This document shows positions 1-5,004 of a DNA stretch of 5,004 nucleotides, piece by piece. The notes below the pieces were generated by a model. That model worked only from the letters and a program-made list of their open reading frames with translations, ran no database searches and was not told the DNA's origin. A program made the translations under genes and the position numbers. The stretch's first letter is position 1. Each line of letters begins with the position of its first letter. The DNA comes from Vulcanimicrobiota bacterium (GTDB lineage: Bacteria > Vulcanimicrobiota > Vulcanimicrobiia > Vulcanimicrobiales > Vulcanimicrobiaceae): positions 1-5,004 of the forward strand of contig JAFAQW010000267.1 of NCBI GenBank assembly GCA_019245995.1, written 5' to 3'.

Positions 1-355
1 CCGCATCCGGAAACGCTGCTTTAACGGCGAGCGCTCCATTGACCTCCGGCTTCATAACGACGTCGTAGCCTTGCGCCAGGCAGCGTTCGACGTAATCCCG
101 CGGCGTGCCGTAAAGGTTGCCGTTGTATTCGCGCCACTCCAAGAGCCGTCCGCCCTCCCGGAGACGATCGAATTCGCCGCGCTCGACGAAGAAGTAATGT
201 TCGCCCTCTCGCTCGTCGGTACGAGGGGGCCGCGTCGTCGCAGACACGGAGTACCGCAGGCTCGTACGGCGCTGGCGTACCGCCTCGACCAAGGTATCTT
301 TCCCCGCCCCGGATGGTCCGGAGACGACGAAAAGCAGGCCGGGCCCTGAGGTCAT
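1..355 (-). CDS. gmk: Guanylate kinase, C-terminal part cut off by window edge
   Basis: Guanylate kinase phosphorylates GMP (and dGMP) to GDP with ATP in the cytoplasm. The frame reads from ATG at 355 to the window edge with no stop, giving 118 residues of a protein usually near 190-210, so the lid end and C-terminus are missing. Seen directly: P-loop GPSGAGKD at residues 13-20, the GMP-binding stretch SVSATTRPPR (36-45) followed by EGEHYFFV (50-57), and EWREYNGNLYGTP (73-85), where the conserved Glu and Tyr contact GMP. These match the family in order and spacing. The segment that usually reads like EIDVQG is KPEVNG here (102-107), a departure noted in the findings. The start is 13 bp downstream of the stop of the lipoprotein gene on the same strand, so the two are probably co-transcribed. 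No good Shine-Dalgarno sequence precedes the ATG. Identification is very secure. Confidence 0.96.
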   Translation of the reverse strand, partial: MTSGPGLLFVVSGPSGAGKDTLVEAVRQRRTSLRYSVSATTRPPRTDEREGEHYFFVERGEFDRLREGGRLLEWREYNGNLYGTPRDYVERCLAQGYDVVMKPEVNGALAVKAAFPDA

Positions 356-368
356 TAGGGCGCCGCCG

Positions 369-803
369 CTACAGCGTACAGAGCGTGCGGCGCATCGCGT
401 CGTCCGCCCCGGGATCGCTCCTGGAGGCCGCGGGCCGTGAATACGCGACGCGGACCGCCTTGCCGTCGTGTACGGAGAACGCTTCCTCGAGACGGCGGCC
501 TCCCGGCAAACGGAAGCTCGCAATCCCGGCCTCGCCCGGGCACGGGCCGAACGGCTCGCTGCCCTCAAGTCTCGCGCCGGGATGCCCGGTGAGCGTTTGA
601 AGCGCGACCTCTGACGCCAGATCGTGAAGGCCGCCGTCGAACGGCGTGGCGGTCAAGCGATACTGCTGAAGGCTCGTTCCGGTGCCGATCGACCAGGTGT
701 TGGAATCGCCGGCGACCGGATGCCAATTGTCGGGCGCCGGACTGCGCGATGCGCAGCCAGCAATCACCGTCAACGCGAGGAGGCCGGCCGTCGTGCGAAT
801 CAT
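369..803 (-). CDS. Small predicted lipoprotein of unknown function
   Basis: This 144-residue protein has a classic lipoprotein signal peptide: a short basic N-terminus (MIRT), a hydrophobic stretch (residues 5-16) and a lipobox IAGC with the acylated cysteine at residue 17. The mature part is therefore predicted to be anchored to a membrane and to lie outside the cytoplasm. It is about 127 residues, with a Ser/Pro/Asn-rich linker after Cys17 and then a compact mixed domain. It has only two further cysteines, C88 and C142 (three residues from the C-terminus), which could form a disulfide. I do not recognise the family and offer no function. The ATG is preceded by AAGG three bases away, a weak ribosome binding site. 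The gene lies 13 bp upstream of gmk and is probably in the same transcript, and it diverges from the rqcH homologue across 17 bp. The clean lipobox immediately at the ATG argues that the gene and its start are real. Confidence 0.82.
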   Translation of the reverse strand: MIRTTAGLLALTVIAGCASRSPAPDNWHPVAGDSNTWSIGTGTSLQQYRLTATPFDGGLHDLASEVALQTLTGHPGARLEGSEPFGPCPGEAGIASFRLPGGRRLEEAFSVHDGKAVRVAYSRPAASRSDPGADDAMRRTLCTL

Positions 804-820
804 AGGCCTTGAGAAGTTGG
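804..820. other. 17-bp divergent gap between lipoprotein and rqcH-like genes
   Basis: The two start codons face away from each other with only 17 bp between them. A full promoter cannot fit here, so the promoters of both genes must lie inside the opposing reading frames, or one or both transcripts must be leaderless or very short-leadered. On the plus strand the gap carries GAGAAG (811-816), a poor ribosome binding site for the ATG at 821. On the minus strand it carries AAGG close to the lipoprotein ATG. I see no convincing -10 or -35 boxes. Confidence 0.5.
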
Positions 821-2302
821 ATGCTTACCGATTGGGTCCTCATCGCGCGCCTCGCTGCGGAGCTGGACGATCGTTTACGCGGTGCGCGGGTACGAGCCGC
901 GGGGTCCGGTCACGATGGGGAAATTACGCTGGTTCTGCACTCTCGTGGCGCTCCGCTGACGCTTGCCATCGATCCCTTCTCTTCGCCACCGACCGTAACG
1001 CTCGAACCAGGTGGCGGCGAGGTCGTCGCCGGAGGCGGCTTCGCGCGGGCGCTTGACGACTCGCTGAGCGGGATGGCGGTGCTGTCGGTCTCGGCGCGGC
1101 GCCACGATCGACTATTACGGCTGGTTTTCGGAGCGCGTTCGAAGTTTGGGGTCGCCGACGAACTAACGCTGTACGTGGAGCTGGTCCCGCGCTTCGGCAA
1201 CATCGTGCTGGCGAAGCGCGACCGCGTGGTCGCCGCGCTCAAGGAGTTTTCGCCGGCGGATGCGGGGCGCCGCAGCGTGATTGCCGGTCAAGCCTACGCG
1301 CTGCCGCCGCTGCCGCAACATCCACGAACGGTGGGGCGCGCACCCGAGGTCGATGCCGTCCGCTCGGACTCGCCGCTTCACGTGTATCGCCGCGACGGTC
1401 GCATTGCACAGGCCTACGTGGCGCCGCTCGCAGACGTCGAACATGACGATCATTCCATCGAAACGTCGCTGCTGCACGTCTTTGCCCAGCTGCGCGCGCA
1501 GCAGCGAAGCACCGATCTCTCTCGCGGCGCGGAGCGCAGACGAGAGCAGCTGCTGCGCCGGCTCAACGACCGCGAGCGTAAGATCCGCGCGGAGCTTGCA
1601 TCGTTGGAGTCGCGACGGGGAAGCGCGCAGCGGCGAGATGCTCTCCGGCAAGAAGGCGAGCAGATCTTCGCGACGCTGCACGAGCGCACCCCGGAGGAAC
1701 GCGACGCGCTCAAGGATCGCGCCGCGGCGCTTTTTGCGCAGTATAGGAAGGCGAGCAAAAGCGTACCGCACATCCAGGATCGCATCCGCGCGCTGGAGAC
1801 GCTGCTGCAGACGGTCGAAACGCTGCGCTGGGAAGCCGAGCGTGCCGCGCATGAAAGCTTGGCCGACGTCGAGGATGCCGCCGCGCAGTTGGAGCCGCGC
1901 CGGAAACCGCATTCGCCCTCCACTCTTCCGCGAAAACGCAAACGCGCCACCCTGGAGTTTCGGACGATCCACGGCTCGCGGATTCTCGTCGGCCGCTCGC
2001 CGCTCGACAACGCGGAAGTGACGTTTCGTTTGGCGCGCCCGGACGATCTGTGGTTTCACGCGCGCGCGATTCCCGGTGCGCACGTCGTGCTCGCGCGCGA
2101 CGACCGCAGCGAGGCGCCGCCCGACGATATCACGGCGGCGGCCGAACTCGCCGCGCTCCACTCGCGCGCGAAGGACAGCGCGGTCGTTCTCGTCGATTAC
2201 ACCCAACGCAAAAACGTTCGCAAGCAGCGTTCGGCGCCGCCGGGGTTGGTATGGTACACGCACGCGCAAACGATTGCGGTAACGCCAAAGGCTTTTGGGT
2301 AA
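821..2302 (+). CDS. rqcH: RqcH/FbpA-family (NFACT) ribosome-quality-control protein, lacking the HhH region
   Basis: RqcH, the bacterial Rqc2/NEMF homologue, binds large ribosomal subunits carrying stalled peptidyl-tRNA and directs C-terminal (alanine) tailing that marks the chain for degradation. Numbering is from ATG 821 (493 residues). The NFACT-N domain (about 1-168) carries the D96-R97 pair that aligns with the functional DR pair of B. subtilis RqcH, and VELVPRFGN (119-127) in place of the usual VEIMGRHSN. A charged coiled-coil runs from about 225 to 355. NFACT-R (about 378-493) shows LVGRSPLDNAEVTFRLA, LWFHARAIPGAHVV and VDYTQRKNVRK, all family-typical. Family members are usually about 550-570 residues. 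The missing length falls mainly between YALPPLPQ (160-167) and the segment ending YVAPL, where the helix-hairpin-helix domain normally sits. A TTG at 809 in frame would add four residues but has no ribosome binding site, and the family start resembles MLTDWVLIARL, so ATG 821 is preferred. Alternative name: fibronectin-binding protein A homologue. Confidence 0.93.
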   Translation: MLTDWVLIARLAAELDDRLRGARVRAAGSGHDGEITLVLHSRGAPLTLAIDPFSSPPTVTLEPGGGEVVAGGGFARALDDSLSGMAVLSVSARRHDRLLRLVFGARSKFGVADELTLYVELVPRFGNIVLAKRDRVVAALKEFSPADAGRRSVIAGQAYALPPLPQHPRTVGRAPEVDAVRSDSPLHVYRRDGRIAQAYVAPLADVEHDDHSIETSLLHVFAQLRAQQRSTDLSRGAERRREQLLRRLNDRERKIRAELASLESRRGSAQRRDALRQEGEQIFATLHERTPEERDALKDRAAALFAQYRKASKSVPHIQDRIRALETLLQTVETLRWEAERAAHESLADVEDAAAQLEPRRKPHSPSTLPRKRKRATLEFRTIHGSRILVGRSPLDNAEVTFRLARPDDLWFHARAIPGAHVVLARDDRSEAPPDDITAAAELAALHSRAKDSAVVLVDYTQRKNVRKQRSAPPGLVWYTHAQTIAVTPKAFG

Positions 2303-2326
2303 CGCTGGAAAAAGCAACGAACAACC

Positions 2327-2334
2327 GAGGAGGA
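2327..2334 (+). promoter_or_regulatory. Strong Shine-Dalgarno sequence for the 38-codon ORF
   Basis: GAGGAGGA is an almost perfect complement to the 3' end of 16S rRNA and the best ribosome binding site in the window. The core GAGGAGG ends eight bases before TTG at 2342, a workable spacing. No other sensible start codon lies in range: the only nearby ATG (2365) is 30 bases away and opens a frame that conflicts with the downstream gene. The site therefore decides the start of the small gene that follows. Confidence 0.85.
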
Positions 2335-2341
2335 CTATACG

Positions 2342-2458
2342 TTGAAGAATCCGCTCGACTCGCTATGGGGAACCGTCATTAGCGGTTTCGTCTTGACCGC
2401 CATTCTCTGGGTGATTGCGCGCGCCATCGTCTCGCACGCCATCGGAACCGGCGCATGA
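2342..2458 (+). CDS. 38-residue single-span membrane protein, coupled to the PuuD-like gene
   Basis: The frame TTG 2342 to TGA 2456-2458 encodes 38 residues. It begins MKNPLDSLWGT, has one hydrophobic span at about residues 10-26 (GTVISGFVLTAILWVIA), and ends in a short tail with R27 and H32. Support comes from the strong GAGGAGG eight bases upstream, the continuous hydrophobic segment, and the ATGA overlap with the next gene (ATG 2455-2457 inside TGA 2456-2458), a hallmark of translational coupling. The gene starts 39 bp after the rqcH-like stop and could be co-transcribed with it. The size and layout resemble the tiny accessory subunits of membrane enzymes (of the CydX or CcoQ kind), but I see no sequence motif linking it to any of these and make no family claim. 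An inferred role is a partner or stabiliser of the four-helix protein encoded next. It could also act simply as a translated leader that feeds ribosomes to the downstream gene. Confidence 0.8.
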   Translation: MKNPLDSLWGTVISGFVLTAILWVIARAIVSHAIGTGA

Positions 2459-2976
2459 GCCCGCAGACTGATTGGATCCTTCGCTGGTTCCACATCATGG
2501 CGGGCATCATGTGGATCGGCCTGCTCTATTACTTCAACTTCGTCAACGTGGCTGCGGTCAAGGAGGCAACGGCCGCCGGCGCCGCGGCGCCGATCTCGAA
2601 GTACGTCGTGCCGCGCGCGCTCCTCTTCTTCCGCTGGGGAGCCGTCGTCACATGGATCTTCGGCGCGGCCCTCTTAGGGGGCTATCCCGCTCCCAACGGC
2701 ATGAACGGGTTCGTCGCCGCGTTCGGCTTGCAGGGCACGATGGCGCCCATCGGCATCGGAGCGTGGCTGGGCACCATAATGCTGCTGAACGTCTGGACCT
2801 TCATCTGGCGGAATCAAAAGAAGATCTTGGGTTTCGTTCCCGCCACCGATGAAGAGAAGGCGAAGGCGCGGCGCGTCGCCTTTCTCGCGTCTCGCGTGAA
2901 CACGATGCTCTCGATTCCGATGCTGTTCTTCATGGCGACGGGGCCGACGTCCATGTCGCAATTTATTTACCATTAA
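2455..2976 (+). CDS. PuuD-like (urate oxidase N-terminal domain) four-helix membrane protein
   Basis: A 173-residue integral membrane protein with four predicted spans: about 8-30 (LRWFHIMAGIMWIGLLYYFN), 54-75 (ALLFFRWGAVVTWIFGAALL), 92-118 and 147-166. The opening DWILRWFHIMAGIMWIG and the RALLFFRWGAVVTW block match the membrane domain found at the N-terminus of PuuD-type urate hydroxylases (urate oxidase N-terminal family). That domain is broadly similar in form to HemJ/CopD-like four-helix proteins that bind heme through a helix-1 histidine. Here H13 is the only histidine apart from the C-terminal residue. PuuD proper continues into a cytochrome c domain. This protein stops after the membrane part and no CxxCH motif occurs in it, so urate oxidation should not be assumed. 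It overlaps the 38-residue ORF by ATGA and lacks a good ribosome binding site of its own, which suggests coupled translation. Family assignment is fairly sure; activity is unknown. Confidence 0.85.
   Translation: MSPQTDWILRWFHIMAGIMWIGLLYYFNFVNVAAVKEATAAGAAAPISKYVVPRALLFFRWGAVVTWIFGAALLGGYPAPNGMNGFVAAFGLQGTMAPIGIGAWLGTIMLLNVWTFIWRNQKKILGFVPATDEEKAKARRVAFLASRVNTMLSIPMLFFMATGPTSMSQFIYH
2963..2976. other. 14-bp convergent overlap of two 3' ends
   Basis: The plus-strand PuuD-like gene stops at TAA 2974-2976. The minus-strand quinone oxidoreductase runs through that stop to its own TAA at 2965-2963, so the last codons of the two genes are complementary. I see no hairpin with a T-run here, so there is no intrinsic terminator between the two convergent units. 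Confidence 0.85.
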
Positions 2977-3976
2977 CTAGATCCGTATTCGCCTCGCTCG
3001 GAACGAGGACGATCTTGCCCACGTGCCGGCTCGACTCGAGGCGCGTGTGCGCCTCGGCGGCGCGTTCGAACGTAAAGACGGAATCCACGAGTGGGACGAT
3101 CGGATCGCGGCGCGGCAAGAGCGGCCATACGTCCCTCGCGAGCTTGCGTGCGATGGCCGCCTTTTCTGCGTCGCTGCGGGGACGTAGGCTGGACCCGAGA
3201 AGCGCGCCACGTTTCACAAAGAGGCGCCTCAGGTCGAGCTCGATCACGCTTCCGCTCGGCGTCGCCAGGCAGACGATTCTGCCGTCAAGCGCGAGTGCTT
3301 CCAGATCGCGGGCGATGTAATCGCCGCCGACGATGTCGAGGATGACGTCGGCGCCCGAGCCGCCCGTCGCAGCCTTCGTCTCCGCGACGAAATCGGCGGC
3401 ACGGTAGTTGATGGCATGAACGGCGCCCATGCGACGACAGGCCGCGCACTTGTCGTCGCTGCCGGCCGTGGCGACGGCGCGCGCGCCGACGGCACGCGCG
3501 AACATAATGGCGGTGCTCCCGATTCCGCTCGTGCCGCCGTGTATCAACACCGTCTCACCGCGCTGCAAGCGCGCGCGTTCGATCAGGTTGTCGTAGACGG
3601 TAAAGGCGTTTTCCGGCAGCGTTGCCGACTCAATCGCGCTCCAGCCCTCCGGTGCCGCAAGGACCTGCCCATCGGGCACGGCGACGTACTCCGCGTAACC
3701 GCCGCCGTTGGTTAACGCACAAACGCGTTCCCCGACGCTCCAGCGGCGCACGCGGCTTCCCGTCGCGGCGATCGTGCCCGCCACCTCGAGACCGAGAATC
3801 GGCGAAGCGCCCGGGGGCGGCGGATAGCGGCCTTGACGCTGCATGACGTCGGCGCGAGAGACGCCGGCAGCCTCGACGGCAATCAACACCTCGTCGGGCG
3901 AGGGCTCAGGAAGGGCCGTTTCGACGACCCGTAAGACGTCGGGGCCGCCGGGATGCTCGGCCGAGACGCACTTCAT
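2963..3976 (-). CDS. NAD(P)H quinone oxidoreductase, PIG3-type medium-chain dehydrogenase
   Basis: This 337-residue cytoplasmic enzyme belongs to the zinc-independent quinone oxidoreductase branch of the medium-chain dehydrogenase/reductase superfamily, close to TP53I3 (PIG3). Such enzymes reduce quinones or activated carbonyls with NADPH, but the natural substrate here is not readable. Seen: an N-terminal GroES-like half with EAAGVSRADVMQRQGRYPPP (35-54), ILGLEVAGTI (60-69) and GERVCALTNGGGYAEYVAVP (82-101), then a Rossmann half with nucleotide-binding HGGTSGIGS (146-154) and SGADVILDIVGGDY (207-220). The usual catalytic and structural zinc cysteine clusters are absent, as expected for this branch. 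An in-frame extension back to 4189 would add 71 residues without family similarity and would lie within queA. ATG 3976 starts exactly where the family does (MKCVSAEHPGG) and overlaps the queA stop by ATGA, so it is chosen. No separate Shine-Dalgarno sequence is visible, which fits translational coupling to queA. Confidence 0.92.
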   Translation of the reverse strand: MKCVSAEHPGGPDVLRVVETALPEPSPDEVLIAVEAAGVSRADVMQRQGRYPPPPGASPILGLEVAGTIAATGSRVRRWSVGERVCALTNGGGYAEYVAVPDGQVLAAPEGWSAIESATLPENAFTVYDNLIERARLQRGETVLIHGGTSGIGSTAIMFARAVGARAVATAGSDDKCAACRRMGAVHAINYRAADFVAETKAATGGSGADVILDIVGGDYIARDLEALALDGRIVCLATPSGSVIELDLRRLFVKRGALLGSSLRPRSDAEKAAIARKLARDVWPLLPRRDPIVPLVDSVFTFERAAEAHTRLESSRHVGKIVLVPSEANTDLVNGK

Positions 3977-5004
3977 TGTGGCGGCCAAATCAGCATCGCA
4001 TCGCCGAACGAATAGAATCGATACCGGTTCGCTATTGCTTCCTCGTAGGCGCCGCGGATGCGTTCGATGCCGCCAAAAGCGCTCACCAGCATCAGCAGCG
4101 TCGAGCGCGGCAGATGAAAGTTCGTCAGCAACGCGTCGACGACGCGGAACGCAAAGCCGGGCCGTATGAAGAGTTCCGTAGCATGCCATCCGGGCGTGAT
4201 CTCGCCATACGTCGCGACGTTTCCCTCAAGCGCGCGCACTACGGTCGTTCCGGCGGCGACGATGCGACGGCGTTCGCGGCGTGCCACCCGCAACGCGTCC
4301 GCCGCGCGAAGTGAAATTTCGTAGCCTTCGGCGTGCATCGCGTGGTCGTCGATTCGCTCCGCGCTCACGGGGCGAAAGGTTCCGAGGCCGACGTCCAAGG
4401 CGATGCGAGCGATCTCCACGCCGCGGCGCTGGAGCTCGAGCAGTAGCTCGTGCGTGAAGTGTAACGAAGCCGTAGGCGCCGCGACGCTGCCGGCGACGCG
4501 CGCGAAGACCGTTTGATATCGTCGTTCGGCGTCGTCCGGCGCGATACGAATGTACGGCGGCAGCGGCATGCGGCCGGCGCGGGCGAGAAACTCTTCGAAC
4601 GGTAGGGTGAGTTGCAGCTCGATTTCGCGCAGGCCTTCGTCCATGTCGCGGACGATCCGCGCCTCACCGAGATCGTCGAACCCGACTCGGTCGCCGGCGT
4701 GCAGCCGCCGCGCCGGCCGGCTCATGGCGATCCAGCGGCGTGCGTCGGGCTCGTACTGCAGCGAATCCGCGGGATGCAGCAGCAAGAGCTCGGCCATTCC
4801 TCCCCCGCGTGCCCGGCGCCCCACGAGGCGCGCCGCGATCACCTTGGTTTCGTTGAGCACCAGCAGGTCGCCCGAGCCCAGCAGTTGCGGGAGATCGTTG
4901 AACGTGAGGTGCTCGATGCGCGTGCCGGCGACGACCATCAAGCGGCTCGCATCTCGCGGGGACGCCGGCGCTTGCGCGATCAGCTCTGCGGGGAGATCGT
5001 AGTC
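3973..5004 (-). CDS. queA: QueA, S-adenosylmethionine:tRNA ribosyltransferase-isomerase, start cut off by window edge
   Basis: QueA transfers and isomerises the ribose of S-adenosylmethionine onto 7-aminomethyl-7-deazaguanine in tRNA to make epoxyqueuosine, in the queuosine pathway. The frame is open to the window edge and 343 residues are visible. The first ones read DYDLPAELIAQ and then PRDASRL, which is the usual QueA N-terminus, so only about five codons are missing and the internal TTG at 4941 is not the start. Other matches: LLVLNETKVIAARL (46-59), RMPLPPYIRI, the block ending LHFTHELLLELQRRGVEIAR, VGLGTFRPV, DDHAMHAEGYEIS, GTTVVRALE, VVDALLTNFHLPRSTLLMLV and the terminal YRFYSFGDAMLI. 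Length agrees with the family (about 340-356). Several normally fixed positions differ (see findings), but there is no frameshift or gap. It is followed, with a 4-bp overlap, by the quinone oxidoreductase. No other queuosine genes (tgt, queC-queG) lie in the window. Confidence 0.96.
   Translation of the reverse strand, partial: DYDLPAELIAQAPASPRDASRLMVVAGTRIEHLTFNDLPQLLGSGDLLVLNETKVIAARLVGRRARGGGMAELLLLHPADSLQYEPDARRWIAMSRPARRLHAGDRVGFDDLGEARIVRDMDEGLREIELQLTLPFEEFLARAGRMPLPPYIRIAPDDAERRYQTVFARVAGSVAAPTASLHFTHELLLELQRRGVEIARIALDVGLGTFRPVSAERIDDHAMHAEGYEISLRAADALRVARRERRRIVAAGTTVVRALEGNVATYGEITPGWHATELFIRPGFAFRVVDALLTNFHLPRSTLLMLVSAFGGIERIRGAYEEAIANRYRFYSFGDAMLIWPPQ

Noticed and set aside
313..600. 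Plus-strand frames across the gmk and lipoprotein region, including 71-349
   Set aside because: They are antisense to guanylate kinase and a lipoprotein with a clear lipobox, and their products are arginine-rich without motifs.
809..820. TTG at 809 as the start of the rqcH-like gene
   Set aside because: It has no ribosome binding site and adds only four non-conserved residues, whereas ATG 821 matches the family start and gives D96-R97 near the expected position.
1281..2021. A 246-codon plus-strand frame inside the rqcH-like gene
   Set aside because: Its Ser/Arg/Cys-rich low-complexity product is typical of an out-of-frame reading, and the overlapping rqcH frame carries the conserved motifs.
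1163..2317. A 384-codon open frame on the minus strand opposite the rqcH-like gene
   Set aside because: It is arginine-rich with no recognisable domain and lies fully antisense to a gene with clear family motifs. Long antisense frames are expected in GC-rich coding DNA.
2303..2341. A terminator or promoter between the rqcH-like gene and the small ORF
   Set aside because: The 39-bp gap has no hairpin with a T-run and no convincing -10/-35 pair. Only the Shine-Dalgarno sequence is supported.
3974..4189. A 71-residue N-terminal extension of the quinone oxidoreductase
   Set aside because: The extension has no family similarity, lies within the queA coding sequence, and the family N-terminus begins exactly at ATG 3976.
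4939..4941. TTG as the queA start codon
   Set aside because: The frame upstream of it encodes DYDLPAELIAQ and PRDASRL, which are conserved QueA N-terminal residues, so the true start is beyond the window edge.

Overview
This is a GC-rich window with long open frames on both strands and tightly packed genes. It looks like the chromosome of a free-living, high-GC bacterium. I see no phage, plasmid, insertion sequence, CRISPR or RNA-gene signature. The gene mix suggests a poorly characterised soil-type phylum: gmk next to an orphan lipoprotein, an RqcH-type protein, a PuuD-like membrane protein, and queA followed by a quinone oxidoreductase. Eremiobacterota (WPS-2) is my tentative guess, and nothing in the window proves it. 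Six protein genes are recognisable, two of them cut by the window ends. A seventh, very small gene is well supported by its ribosome binding site and its overlap with the next gene.

Layout. On the minus strand at the left are a guanylate kinase (gmk, 3' end cut off by the window edge) and, upstream of it, a 144-residue lipoprotein of unknown function. Only 17 bp separate that lipoprotein from the divergent plus-strand rqcH/fbpA (NFACT) gene. After a 39-bp gap comes a 38-codon, single-membrane-span ORF with a strong Shine-Dalgarno sequence and a TTG start. It overlaps by ATGA a four-helix membrane protein of the PuuD (urate oxidase N-terminal) type. That gene converges on the minus-strand pair from the right: queA (start cut off by the window edge) overlaps by ATGA a zinc-independent quinone oxidoreductase of the PIG3 type. 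The reductase and the PuuD-like gene overlap by 14 bp at their 3' ends.

Function. gmk serves nucleotide metabolism, RqcH serves rescue of stalled ribosomes (C-terminal tailing of nascent chains), and QueA serves queuosine modification of tRNA. The PuuD-like protein and its small partner look like a membrane module of unknown activity, and the PIG3-like enzyme is probably an NADPH-dependent quinone or carbonyl reductase. There is no sign that all of these form one pathway. The points most worth following are the 38-residue membrane ORF coupled to the PuuD-like gene, and the RqcH homologue that appears to lack its helix-hairpin-helix domain. There is no gene-free stretch longer than 40 bp.
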